From contig CM119265.1 in assembly GCA_051294375.1 (NCBI GenBank), positions 12,764,124 to 12,828,123 on the forward strand: DNA of 64,000 nucleotides. The letters are read 5' to 3'. Shown piece by piece: positions 10,975-23,313 of this stretch (position 1 is its first letter; every line of letters begins with the position of its first letter). The notes beneath the pieces were generated by a model. The model was not told the origin of the DNA, did no database searches, and saw only the letters and a program-made list of their open reading frames with translations. The stretch is from Paraspadella gotoi (taxonomy: Eukaryota; Chaetognatha). The translations under genes and the position numbers were made by a program.

Positions 10975-11491
10975 TCAACAATATTGAACGCTCTCATTCA
11001 TACGGCTGCACACAAATTGATTGCATCGCCGTACATAAGGTTTCCATCTGCTCGCTGCTGAAGCATTCATTTCGACAACGGTCGCCTGCAGCAATTCCGG
11101 GCTGCCGTTGCGCGTGGTGCCCTCCCTGAATAGCTGCGGCTGCCGGGCGGTCGCTCCTGATTTGCCTGCGTCGCACGTAGTTGGAATTTTTGGCTGCAGT
11201 TGGCGGTCGATTCCTGCCTCCTCTAAAGAGATGCAGAACAGAATCAACGCTCGCCTCTGCTTTCTTTAAGAGTAGTTGGATGAGCCAATATTTGAGTCTT
11301 CTTACAAATAAATTCTTTTTTTCGTTGTCAATAGCTCTAGTTTTTTCCTTTAACTGTTTATGAAAATCTTAATATGAACGACTTATTTCGCCGGAAAATC
11401 GGCCTGCCGTTGACCCGCTCGGACGCCTCCAAAGATATGCGGCTGCGTTACCGGCGGCGCCTCCTGAGCTCGCCTGATCATAGTGTCGTGC
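10975..11491 (-). other. Minus-strand open segments of uncertain meaning
   Basis: Two short open stretches: 11491-11393 (32 codons from ATG, containing PPVTQPHIFGGVRAGQRQ) and 11247-10975 (90 codons in one frame; an overlapping frame holds RPAAAAIQGGHHAQRQPG). They lie between the better-supported coding-like blocks. I do not recognise either. Confidence 0.2.
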
Positions 11492-11528
11492 GTGTGAATC
11501 AGGCTATTGTATGGTTCTGATTCCTAGT

Positions 11529-12040
11529 TTGACATCATTCCTCTAGGTATGGATGGCAATGTCCTACAAATTTCTGCTGCTAGTGGGGAATTGAACTTGA
11601 CATGGTGAAAGTTCTCTCCATCAAAATTCTTAACTTCTTTTTAAATTCTGGTGTTTTTGTGCTTAATTTGGACATCACCAGTAAGAAAGCTATTCAAAGG
11701 GTTCAAAACACACATCACATAAAACTATGATCTCGTCCCTATTGGACACTCGTATCATAGTACTTTTCCTCTGTCCTGTTCCTATCACACCAGAACCCCA
11801 ACCTTGATTTGGCAGGTTCTTCCGTTTTCTTTGATCTCTCTTTTTGTTCATAAATACTCATAAAGGATGGTATGGTGTTTCGTTTCCGGCAGCTCTTCTG
11901 GCATATTTCTTGTGAAATGGCAATCTTTGAAGATGCCCTTTTTCCTGACACATTTTAAAACCATATCCTTCCTTGTATGCAACATTGCTCTTTTGAATTT
12001 GGAATCAAATTTTCTATGAAAGCTATTGGCAACTCTCTAT
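11529..12040 (-). pseudogene. Broken minus-strand coding-like block, continuation
   Basis: Three adjoining minus-strand segments in different frames read as plausible protein. The first is ~60 codons (12040-11858, with KRAMLHTRKDMVLKCVRKKG). The second is 53 codons from an ATG at 11851 to TAG at 11690 (with IIVLCDVCFEPFE). The third is ~57 codons with one internal TAA (11701-11529, with FLTGDVQIKHKN and FHHVKFNSPLAAEICRTL). The last has a faint resemblance to the nucleic-acid-binding part of some LINE ORF1/Gag proteins, too weak to assign. It probably belongs with the block at 12300-12843. Confidence 0.35.
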
Positions 12041-12299
12041 ATAATGTTTTTTTCTCTTTGCAATGATAGCAACCATTGCTTTTTCCTATATTCCATACCT
12101 GATTTTTCAGTTTCAATGACGATTGTCCTTTTTTCGTTTTTCAAGTGGGAACGAAGTTGCCAATAAATTTCTGCGTTTCAACTGTGCCCCACCCACTATT
12201 GAGGGTTTCTTAGGGCGAAGAAAGCGTAACAATGGGTATTATGGTGGGTTGTGAGATGTTATTTCGTCGCCGCCGACAACCTTAAGGATGGTGTAGAGA

Positions 12300-12843
12300 G
12301 AAGGTCGATATTTTCTTTCTTCTCATTTTCAAGTTCTTCTTTTGTAGAAATCGAGTTCTTTCTCTGAGTTGCTTAAATTTCAAGTTTGCATATTTCTTTT
12401 GTATCTAATTCAATTAAAGCCTCAGAGACAGCTCTTCTTGATCACTACTATCATTCCATCCCTGGATTCCTTCAATTGGCCAACGAATCAAGTCTTCAGT
12501 TCATCAAAACTCTGTTTCCAAGCATCATTCATCTGTCTAATCTTTCAAAGCAATAGTAGCTGCACTGCAATCGCTCGCTCAGGCCAGAGTTTGGACAAGA
12601 GGAAATAATAGAAGCCAAAATCACTTTTTCTCAATTCTTTCCCAACGACACTTTCCGTTCTTCTCGTTCTTCTGGAGCTTGAGTCCCTTCCAGAATAGAC
12701 TGGGCCTGCACCAAAGTTTCTTCCAGAAGAATGGTGTCATCTGGGAGAAGTTTGTGCATTTTTGCAAATCTTCTTGCTTTGCGACAAAGGTCTTCGTATG
12801 AAAAGTTTTCGTGAAGCCAAGGTTGGGTTTTCTTTGGGACCAC
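12300..12843 (-). pseudogene. Broken minus-strand coding-like block, family not recognised
   Basis: A minus-strand open stretch 12843-12631 (~70 codons; contains HENFSYEDLCRKARRFAK and DDTILLEETLVQAQSILEG) is followed, after shifts of one base and one stop, by peptides such as KSDFGFYYFLLSKLWPER, MNDAWKQSFDELKT, DLIRWPIEGIQGWNDSSD and TKEELENEKKENIDLLSTPS. Residue use is balanced and unlike the surrounding repeat-derived frames, so I think this was protein-coding. Either it is a decayed gene or transposon, or the assembly carries indel errors here. I cannot name the family. Confidence 0.4.
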
Positions 12844-13639
12844 AGGCCCAGTTCACGGGTATCGCGAAATCAATTTGCTAATGTCGTGAACAGACTTTCG
12901 TATGTTAGTCCGTTATGGCGTGCGAATTCCTTGTATCAATTACGTTCAACTTTCATTGAGGGACTCTCGAAAAGAGAAAAAACGAAAAAGAATATCGGAA
13001 AAGTTTCAAAAAATATCAAACAAAATTCAAAGATCCAGAAATCAAATTATTCGAATTATTCAATCAAACCATTTTAATTCCGGTTCTTCTAAAAAAGAGA
13101 CCAATCATTGATAAAATAAAAGTTTATAAAATAAAAATGCCGTAACTCTTTAATGTTAAACCTCAATAAATCAAATTAGTATTTCATAGAAATAATTATG
13201 TTATCGGTTTTTTATTCTGTTTCCAATTTCTTATAAAATTTAATCCTGTTTCATAATTTTAGGAGAAAAATGTTTACTTGCAAAGAGTTGATCATAGAAG
13301 ATAAAAATCCAATCAATTCAATGAAACCAATCAATGGTTAAAAATTCGAATTTCATTTCGTAAATAATTAAACTCAATCTATTAATCAGATGAATTCCAA
13401 TCATTTTTTTCAATTTTTTTTCAAAATAAAATACCATTTCATTCTATTCAATCCGACATCACTTGGACTCAGCCGTGATTAAACCGTCCCAGATGTTTTG
13501 TAAAAAGTGAAGTCACCCTTCTGCAATTCCAGTACGTTTAATATCTCATATCAACTGATTACCTGAAGAAGCGATGCATGTTTTTCCGAAATGGAAAAAT
13601 CCATTTTCCTACTGTAGAGAAGTTTCCTGGGTCTCTCTA

Positions 13640-14055
13640 CGCCGCTCCCAAGTTAAGTATCAGTTGCGTCCAGAGGAAAGCTCGGCTAAAGTTACCGCCA
13701 ACCCGACAAGGCATCCACTGACTCCTTATCATGAGTATACATCTCGAAGACCAATGTAAAGAAATCATAGAGTAACATCGAAGTATAATTCTAAAGAAAT
13801 GCATCAAATAATCCGTCATATAATCCAGTATAATAAATTCTTTGTTAAAAGCCAATGTGTTAAAATTGGCCGTAGGGAAAATGGTGTAAATACCGAGGGA
13901 AATAAGTCCAAGCGAGCGGAATCTATCAAAACTGAATTCATTGAATCCAAAGTGCTGACTACTGAGGTTGACCGGGGGAGGAAGAGGAGAGAGCTTAGAG
14001 AGAGATATCTTCAGTCTCTCTCGGTCCACAAACTAATCTCGGTGGCACTGGTTTC

Positions 14056-14062
<7 letters not shown>
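13640..14062 (+). repeat. Right copy of ~420-bp direct repeat
   Basis: Direct partner of 9255-9672, about 4.4 kb downstream. It runs into a GA-rich tract at its right end. The copies differ chiefly by insertions and deletions of one to a few bases. Confidence 0.85.
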
Positions 14063-14603
<541 letters not shown>

Positions 14604-15007
14604 CGCGAAGGCCGCCAGAAAGAAGAGAGAGAGGTCGTGCCAAATCCGCGTCGGGGTGGCGGTTTCTGGCTTGTCGTTGCTCCTTGAATCCTTGGAGGGA
14701 GAAAACCGGATTGGGATCTCCGGAGGAGGATTCCTTGGCGAGAACGAATCGAAGGGTGGGGCCGAAATCTCGAGAACCTCAAGGTCAACGCCCGATCGGC
14801 CCGTCGACGCCTGCAATACCTTTATTCAGACGACCACAAAAAGAATGTCCCTCGAAAGTAGAGAAATGACGTCGCCTTTTGCTAAATTGTCCCTCGCGTC
14901 GGAAAAGAAAAAGCAGGAAAAACAATTATCCTTCTTGACAAGTCGGCCCTTCCTCGCGTAATCCCGGACATTAGCTGCCAGAAACACTTGTCTCGTAGGG
15001 CTTCGTT

Positions 15008-15300
15008 GCGTCGTCGTCGCTTTATCGTCGCTTTGTCGTCGCTTTGTCGTCGCTTTGTCGTCGCTTCGTCGTCGCTTTGTCGTCGCTTTGTCGTCGCTTA
15101 TCGTCGCTTGTCGTCGCTTTGTCGTCGCTTCGTCGTCGCTTTGTCGTCGCTTTGTCGTCGCTTCATCCGTCGCTTCGTTCGTCGCTTTGCGTCGTTTCTG
15201 CTTCCGTCGGCTTATCGTCGCTTGCGTCGTTCGCTTTGTCGTCGCTTTGATCGTCGCTTTGTCGTCGCTTGTCGTCGCTTCGTCCCGTCGCTATTTGTCG
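15008..15300 (+). repeat. 12-bp minisatellite GTCGTCGCTTTG
   Basis: About 20 or more copies of GTCGTCGCTTTG / GTCGTCGCTTCG with occasional 1-6 base slips. CpG-rich. Several frames on both strands remain open because the unit is a multiple of three; none has a recognisable domain. Confidence 0.9.
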
Positions 15301-16676
15301 TTGTCGGTTCGTCTCTGCTCTTCTTTTTAGATTCACCATCGATTTCTCCATTTCTTGTCATCCTTGTCATCGTCATTGTTACAATATTCGTCATTTCGTC
15401 GTTTGTTCGTCGTCGCCTGATCGCCGCTTCGTCGTTGCCTCTTCGTCGTTGCCTCGTCCAAGTCCCGAAAGTTTCACTAATCAAGAAATATTAAGCCAAC
15501 GAGACTTGTCGTCCGTTGCTGACTCCCATTGCGAGTTAGGATTGACGTTCCGTCTCACCCACTCTCCTTTTTAAATGTTATATTCTTATATCTATTAATA
15601 GTAATAATTTACATAGAGTATGAAATTACATATCAGTAATGAAAATGACTAATGATTTTAGAAGATAATTTCTAAATGCCGAGCCGTCCGTTCGGAATGG
15701 TGAGATGCAGATCGTTGACGGTTGATGAGCTCTTCGTCGTCCAATTAATTTCCGCTCCCCTTTTTTTTCTTTTCCTCTCTCTCTCTCTCTTTCTTTTCTT
15801 TCTTCTTTTTTCCAATTTTGAACTGCAGCGTTAGAGTTGAGTTAGAGTTAGAGTGAGAAGACGTTTAGGCCTTGGGTTCCAACTTTGAGAGCGAGTCAAG
15901 TTCGTTATTTCTTCACTTGTTGGTGGAATTTTAAGTTTGTGAAAATCCTTGTCGCGAGGTTGTGTGAATACGATGACACATCATAAAACTAGACAGTTTG
16001 GTAAATGACTTGGCAGGAATTAAAACAGATTAAATCAGTAGATCAAAAGGAGATGAGAAATAAGAGAAAGTTAGTTAGGTAATAAAAAAGAATTTGACTT
16101 TGGCGGATAACAATAGAAGCAAGAGTCCCCTCAATAAAAAAAATGAAATCAACTCTGAAAAATACATGAAGACTTTAGGTGAACAATGGGAGCGAAAGAA
16201 AAAATATAAAAAAGACGAAAACACTAATAATATCAACATCAAACAAATTGAAACTCTGAATACACGACTACCATTCGAAAACTAGCAGAATAACAACAAT
16301 ACCGAAAAAAGTGGAAACAACAACCTCACCCGAGAAGAAACTTACCCAAAAAGTCGGTTAATCCGCGTTAAGTGTTCATCTGTATCTCGAGAGTTCCGCC
16401 CACAAGTTTCTTGTTTCGTCTTTTCGTTCTGTTCACCGTTTGACTTTTTTTCTCCTTTTCTTTTTCTTTCTTTTTATCATCGTTTCTTTATTTCTTTTTC
16501 TTTCGTTTCAACGTTTCAAGTTATTGTCATTTTGTCATTTTTTTGGTTTTTGTTTTTCTGTTTTCATGGCTTCCTTTCCATGTTTCTTTTTTCTTATCTC
16601 TTTCACTTTTTTGTTTTCCCTTCTTTCAATCATTCTTGCTTTCCTTGCGTCATATCATCTCTTTCTCCCTCTCTCC

Positions 16677-16734
<58 letters not shown>

Positions 16735-17559
16735 CCCTCATTTCGCTCTAATGAAATTTCAACTGAAATAATTGCGCTTCGCAGCGAAATTAGACGAAGG
16801 GGAAAAAAAACTGAGGGTTGAGGGGAAAAAGGAGACCTGGAGGTGAGTGCGAATCGGGTTGAGATGGACTTGGCTCGAAAGAGGTGAGGCTTAAGGTAAG
16901 GGCCAGATTGCGTTTTCTGATGTCTGGATCGACTCTCGGTTGTGAGACTAAGTAGTGATTTTTTGCATTTAATTTGGAAAATAAATCAAATTGTTTTTCT
17001 TTCTTAAAACGAAAAATAACGACAAGTAGTCGAGGCGCAAACGTTGAGGTGAGGGAGAAGGGAGAGCGACGACGGGGGGCGTTCGCCTCTAGCGAATCGG
17101 AAACGTTTTTCGGAGAATGATAAGAAAATTGCGTCGCGCAATCGCTTCGTCGATTTCTCGGCCGCGACAAAGAGTTGGGGAGGACAAAACTGAGGTGGCG
17201 ATTAAGGCGTAGTAAAATTTATAAATTTAACTTTAATTAAAATTCTAAAAGTGAGGAACGAACAACGTTATACTAATGAACATTTCTGTATAAAAAAGAT
17301 TTTATTATTAATTTCACAATTTACGCATTAGGCTGTAGAGTCGTCTGTTTTGCGGTCATCCTTTGTATTCGTACAAATCATTTTTCTCAGTCTCGTTCGT
17401 GAGAACAACGTCGTCGTTGTTTCTCTTCTTCTTTTTCGTCGTGATTCATCTCCTAAAAGGCCATATTTATACATAGTACTAATCAAATAAATGTTAAAAT
17501 TTCCAAACAGTTTTTTCTAAGTTTTTTTTGCAGATTTGGATTCTTCATAAAAAGTGTGA
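15301..17559. other. Non-coding stretch
   Basis: Mixed AT-rich sequence with a (TC)n tract at 16681-16728. An A-rich open frame at 16094-16285 (63 codons, Asn/Lys-rich) has no recognisable domain. No gene supported. Confidence 0.4.
16681..16728 (+). repeat. (TC)n microsatellite
   Basis: Pure TC tract of ~48 bp. Confidence 0.97.
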
Positions 17560-17732
17560 TGAAAAAGAAATATAACTCTTTTTGAAAAATTCCTTCATTA
17601 GTGAGTAAAAAATCAGAAAAAGCTATATTTTAAGCTGAAAAATAACTCTTTTATATATTAAATATTAGTTTTTCTGATTTTTAACCCACTTAATGAAAGA
17701 ATTTTAAAAAATGAGTTATATTTTCTTTTATC
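17560..17732. repeat. Imperfect foldback with ~66-bp arms
   Basis: Arms about 17560-17625 and 17667-17732 are inverted copies, for example AAATATAACTC versus GAGTTATATTT, and AATCAGAAAAAGC versus TTTTTCTGATT. The loop is ~42 nt. It could be a small foldback MITE or, if transcribed, a long hairpin RNA. Confidence 0.65.
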
Positions 17733-18237
17733 AACGAGGAATGCAATCAAAATTAAGAAAAGCCTATTTTGAAATTTTTCGATTTTATAAGGATAGTACA
17801 TTAGTACTATATATAAATATAGCCTAATGCGAAAGTTAAAAAACATAAAATTAATATTTTTTACAAATTAATTTTCATAATTGACTTTTAGAATTTTCGT
17901 ACGTAACTTTCACTACGCTCTAGTGGTGATGGAAGATTGATCTTGAAATATGAGAACTGAGAAGTGAGTGAGGTGAAAAGTTTAAGTTGGGATGTTTGAA
18001 CGTGGAGGAAGATGGCGTGGCTGCAAGAATGCTAATGGTCTCTCTGAATGAACGAAATAAAGAAGGCTTTGGCTTGGAGTTGGTGTTCGTCGAGTCCGGA
18101 GTGAAAAATGAAGAACGATGTCGACTTTCGGATTCATTATGAAAGTAACAAAGACAATTTTAAGAAGATTAAACTTTAAAGACAATTTTATTCTGGAGTT
18201 CACCTTGAAATCACCGGCGATGCAAGGAATGCCGTGA

Positions 18238-18465
18238 TACGCGGACTCCTGCGGCAGAGGCATCAGCGGCGGCGGCGGCAGAGGCATCAGCGGCGGCGGC
18301 GCCGGTAGAGGCAGCAGCAGCGGCGATGGCGGCCGTCACGGCAAAGGTTCAAAGCGGAAAACTTTCCTTCGTCTTAATGAGAATCAAACTGTGCGTTTCC
18401 ACGACGAATGCCCTGAAAAAAAAGGGACGAAGCTTTCAGATTTTTTTATTTCATTCGAAGATTAA
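18238..18465 (+). CDS. Possible exon: Gly/Ser-rich then basic segment
   Basis: 75 open codons after an in-frame TGA (18235-18237) and no ATG, ending at TAA 18463-18465. The first ~35 codons are a Gly-Arg-Ile-Ser-Gly-type repeat from a GGC-rich tract. The second half (KRKTFLRLNENQTVRFHDEC) has normal protein composition, unlike most frames in this window. It could be an internal exon or chance. No acceptor or donor site was convincingly placed. Confidence 0.2.
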   Translation, partial: YADSCGRGISGGGGRGISGGGAGRGSSSGDGGRHGKGSKRKTFLRLNENQTVRFHDECPEKKGTKLSDFFISFED

Positions 18466-19038
18466 AATATTCGATAACTTTTCTATTTCTGCGTAGATTT
18501 GATTTTTTAAATTCACAGTAAATCAGTGAAAATTTTGTCTGCATAAAACAGACATTTAAAAATTAATAAACAAGTTAGAAAAAAACTTTTTGGGACTAAA
18601 ATAGTCCCTCAAGCTACTTCTAAAAAGAATTATTGTGAATAATATGGGCTGGAGAAACCGATTATTTGACGCGAGGGAATAGAAAAGTATTTACATTATC
18701 CAATAATATAAGTTCTGCAAAGAAAGTGGCCGATCGGCTGAATCCGCCAATCTTTGCCGATCGGAAAAGACTAATCATCATCTCGGAGTGAGTTATGGAA
18801 CCGCCGCTCGTCCCTATGGCCCAGAAAAAAAAAGGCAAAGTAAAAGGAAAAGGAAGGAAAAGGAAAGACAAAGGGACGAAACCATTAACAAGGAACTGAG
18901 ATAAAAATAAAAAGAGGAGAGGCCGAAAAAAAAGAGGCAAAAAAAAAAGAATGAGAAAGGAAGAAAATTCTTTGCCAACAAAGACTGTTCGTCATCGACA
19001 AAAGCTACCATTCATCCAAAGGGCAAGACAAGAGGGTG

Positions 19039-19039
<1 letters not shown>

Positions 19040-19091
<52 letters not shown>

Positions 19092-19140
19092 AGAGAAGAG
19101 AGATAGAGAGAGAGAGAGAGAAGAGAGAAGAGAGAGAGAA
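19040..19140 (+). repeat. GA-rich microsatellite
   Basis: Interrupted (GA)n. Confidence 0.92.
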
Positions 19141-19933
19141 GGGGGGGAACTTTTGAGTAGTAAGAGAATTGCGAAAAAAAGAAGACAAAAAAGAAGAGAA
19201 TAAAAATCCCTGATATATTCTTTGGATTTCTACGCGAAATCCTTATCTCTTTCTTACCCACCCAAGTTCCTACCCGTTCCTCCCATCCGATCTTCTCCAC
19301 GCGAATGTGACACTCCTCCGTCCTTATCCTTACCCCTTTCCCGAGCTCAACGACATTGTCTTATTCAAATTGCGACTTTTATGCTTCCGTTCTGTTTTAT
19401 CCGACCTTGCTAGGCAAGAAAAAAAAGAGATGGTAATGCTCACAGGGCCCACTTTTCCTACTTTTACACTTAACGTTTTAGTTCTCGGCTTATTTCACGT
19501 ATGTAAAAAAAAAATTGTAAATATTAAAAATAAACCTCTTCGAAACTCAAAGTGCAACGAAATTGAAAGACTAAACATTACATTTAAAATTATTTTATTT
19601 CTGGCGTCAATATATTTCAATTTTCGACTTAAGTCTAAGTAACCAAAAAAAATATATTTTTAAAAATTTTAAATAATTTTGGTTTAAAAAATGTTTTATT
19701 TTTTTGCGAAAGGGATATTGGATTTTAATATCGCCTGGGCAACCAGAGATAAGGGGAATTAGCGGGGACTGACGAGCAACGGGGGAAGCGAGCGAGGAAA
19801 GAAGAAAGGTTATGATTGAGATATGGAGGAGAAATTTAAATTCGGTCGAGCGCATCGCATTTTCCCCTGAGTCTTCTTCCTTTTCTATATTTTTCCTCTT
19901 TCTCTTTCTTTTTTTTTTCATTCTTCTGTACTA

Positions 19934-19970
<37 letters not shown>

Positions 19971-20358
19971 ACATTTTACATAAAAATATTTGCTATAGAG
20001 TATAGTCGTCTATAGTCTTTTCATTTAAAGATGGAAACTTTCAATGACCGGCCCCTGTTTCACTCTAAACATTTTCTCTAACTCCCTATCGAAAATCGAA
20101 ATTGAAATCCAAAACTACTCTCTCTCTCGCTTTTTGTCTCTCTCTTCGTCTCTTTCTCCACTCCCCCCCCTTCCCCCTCTCTTCGATCCGACAGCATTAT
20201 TCCCGCTCTCGCGGCTTTCCCTTAAATCACGTCTTTGCCCGAATTGGCGGAGGGAATTCGCGTCCCCGCCCCATTACCTCATCCTTGTACGACCCATGTT
20301 TCTCATAAACTCGGCTCGCTCCGTCCGATCATTTCCGGGAAATCGAAAATTGTTATTT

Positions 20359-20397
<39 letters not shown>

Positions 20398-20904
20398 CGC
20401 TCGAATACGAGAGTCTGACGTCGTTGTTGTTGCGTCTGTTGTTGTCGTTTCAGTTTGACTGTCAATTCTTGTTAGAGTATATTTGTTTTTATCTTCCGAC
20501 AACCGTTTTTTCTTGCTCCCATTGGAATTTTCAAGTTTCAGTTTCGACCTTACCTTCCCCTTTTTCCTTTGCCTTTTCTTTGCTTTTTCTTTGCTTTTTC
20601 TTTCTCTTTTTCTCGGTACATCTTTCTCGGCGTTGTCTCGACCGTTTTCTTCGTCTTTTTCTCAGAATTTTCAGATCTTTTCTAAACCGTTTTCTTCATT
20701 TTATTCCCGTCTTTTCCCCCGCCCTTTTTTTCTCGGCCTTATTTGCCGATTTTTTTCCGGCTTCTGTAGTCTTTACTCAGAAGACAGATTTGTGAGACAT
20801 AAAATGTATTTCTAGAAAAAAAAAAGCCTAAAGAAAAACAATTCAGGAAAGAGAAACCCGTTCAAGGCTTGTTCAGCTCATGGTCTTAATCTTTCAAGGC
20901 TCTT

Positions 20905-20919
20905 TCTCTCTCTCTCTCT

Positions 20920-20978
<59 letters not shown>
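20905..20978 (+). repeat. (TC)n microsatellite
   Basis: Nearly pure TC tract of ~74 bp with one GC interruption. Confidence 0.95.
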
Positions 20979-20981
<3 letters not shown>

Positions 20982-21823
20982 TCTTTTCTTCCTCTCCGCC
21001 AAGTTGCCCCAAAGGATCTAGGGTATTGGTGACCAGGTTATTCGTCTTTCGCCTGACGTTTGTTGCTTAACATTCACGACGGGTTTTCAGTCGGACCCTT
21101 AGCGACGCTAAGGCTTAGCGTTCCCGCCCGTGATTTCCTCTTTTCATTATCCGCCTTTCGACTTCTCCACGCACAACAGATTTCGCCCATGGCGGCGTCC
21201 GTGTTGATTCCCGTGATATGAGGATGATAAATAAACTCAAAAATGATGTATTTCCCACAGAACGACGGTTTTTTTAACCCGAAAAGTAATAAAAATACCA
21301 CTTTCTTTGGTACCATTTTTTTTATATCATACCTACGTACCGGCAAATGTAAAAGGGGTATCTAGGATCCTGGATAACAGTATATTTACTTAGCTAATAT
21401 AAAAAAAATACTGAGATGAGATGCTAATTTTCTGTGGCAGATAGGTTGGTTGGTTTCGGTTCAGCGCTGTTGAAGTTCGGCTCATCGCCGTTAGGATTCG
21501 CTTCGAACACAGATTCTCTCTTCGATTTCGCCGTCGGGTCGATTTTCCGCGCGGAATCCAAAAATCAGAAATCTGTGAATTTTTTTTTCACGTTCGTGAA
21601 TCAAAGATGCGACGAGGAGTGAGTGACGAGGGTGTGAGTGGCGAAGGGTAACGACGACGAGATAACGAATTCACCGCAACTTTTGTGATACGCGATTCAC
21701 GAAACTCGAATCATCAAATCCATTTCCGCATTTGTTTTGAGAGCCTTTCCCTGTCGAAAGAGGCATTGTCTCAATCCAATAAACAGCTGCGTTTGCGATG
21801 AAAAACGACCGATTTCAAAGCGA

Positions 21824-21890
<67 letters not shown>

Positions 21891-22539
21891 TCAAGTCAAT
21901 CTCGAAAATTCCATTACCATATTGTCGACCCTCGTTCCTTTATCGACGTTGAATGGATTTACTTTTTCCATTTTTCTCTCTCTCTCACTCACACTAACGC
22001 AAAAAAAAAAAATTTAAATAAACAATTTTTTTTCTCCCTCTGCAACGTTTGACGCTTGAGATAACGTTTATCGCTGAAGCGCAGGACAGAAGCCGTCCAA
22101 TTTGAAATACATAAAATATTGAAAGTGTGAGACGCACGAGAGAGAGAGAAAGAGAGAGAGAAAGAGACACCAACACGCTCTCAAATCGGTTTATCGTCTA
22201 TAAAAAGAATAACAAAAACAAATCAAAGCGGGAAATAAAATGCGTTTATGAGGAAAGAGCAGAAAGAAGCGACGGTTCCAGTCTTCATAAAGAGTGGCGG
22301 CCGCGCGAAGTCGAGTCGGCTGCGAACGATGGACTTTTTTTTTATTATTATTTTTTCATCTTTTTTTTATTTAATTTATTCTTTTATGGCGAAAATAAAC
22401 AATTTTCCCCCCTTTGTTTCTGTCTTTATAACGCGAGTGGTCGTCGTTGTTGTCGTGACTAGGCGACGGAATTTCGAATGGAACGGAATTGAACCCGAGT
22501 TGATGCCAATACGTCGCGTCTCGGCATCGTCTCTCTTGT

Positions 22540-23120
22540 TGCCTTAGGAGATCGGGGGCGCAACGACGACGACGACGACGACGACGACGATGCCAACTGC
22601 CGCCAATAAAAAGTCCCAAATCACTGGGCGCCATCTTCTGCTCGGAACGCGTTATTGCCTCGGCCGATTTCGTCGTCGTCATCCTCGCCGTCGTTGCTTA
22701 GCAACCGGAGTCTCGAGAGGCGAACCAATGGTCATCAAGCGTCGAAGTTAACCTCCACCACCGCTGCCACCACCGCTACCACCATCGTCGCTTCCACCCT
22801 CACCTCCGCCGCGAAGCTTGACTCCGCTCCACTCGAGTTCGGGCGGTGTAGAGGACGTCGATGTTTTTACTGCCTCGAGGACCGCCACACGCCACTCGCC
22901 ACTCGCCACTCCGTCACCGCCACTCTGACTTACTTTTCTCTCAGACTCACCCCGCTACCTCTCCTCCTCCTCTCCGCTCCGTCACTCCACTGCCACTCCC
23001 GCCACCTCCTACCTCCTTCGGCGCCGAGGCGGGAGGCGGCGGCGGTGGCCGGCGGCGGCGTCGGGTGGTCGTCCATCGCCGCCTCTCCGCCATCTTTTCT
23101 CCCGACGTTTAATTGGTGAG
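22540..23120. promoter_or_regulatory. CpG-rich block, possible promoter
   Basis: GC- and CpG-rich island in otherwise AT-rich or repeat DNA, with a (GAC)n tract at ~22563-22590, a palindromic X-box at 22693-22705, CCAAT at ~22725, and CCGCC-rich pyrimidine DNA to 23060. This is the composition expected of a TATA-less promoter and first exon. Direction of transcription is not resolved. Open frames through it have no domain. Confidence 0.35.
22693..22705. promoter_or_regulatory. Palindromic X-box (RFX-type site)
   Basis: GTTGCTTAGCAAC, i.e. GTTGC-N3-GCAAC, fits the RFX X-box palindrome used at promoters of ciliary and other genes. It lies inside the CpG-rich block. The match is read from the sequence; function is inference. 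Confidence 0.55.
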
Positions 23121-23169
23121 GAAGGAGCCTCTTTTTTCGTTGTTACAATGCCGCGGTGTTGCTCTGGTG

Positions 23170-23258
23170 TAGAGAGAGAGAAGAAGAAGACGAGAGAGAG
23201 AGAGAGAGAGAGAGGCGAGAGAGACGAGAGAGGAGAGAGAGAGAGAGAGAGAGAGAGG
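23170..23258 (+). repeat. GA-rich microsatellite
   Basis: Interrupted (GA)n just left of the TIR element at 23314. Confidence 0.92.
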
Positions 23259-23313
23259 ACATTGTACCCAGAGTATTTCTTACTCAAACAAGAAACGCCG
23301 TGATTTCCTCTTA

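Larger units (their letters stand above)
18466..22539. other. Non-coding stretch with GA/TC tracts
   Basis: Contains GA-rich DNA at ~19040-19140, TC tracts at 19937-19966, 20362-20393, 20905-20978 and ~21823-21890, and T-rich pyrimidine DNA. Open frames are Ser/Leu/Phe-rich products of pyrimidine repeats. No gene supported. Confidence 0.5.

Noticed and set aside
15008-15300. CRISPR-like regular repeat
   Set aside because: Tandem 12-bp minisatellite with no unique spacers; eukaryotic context.
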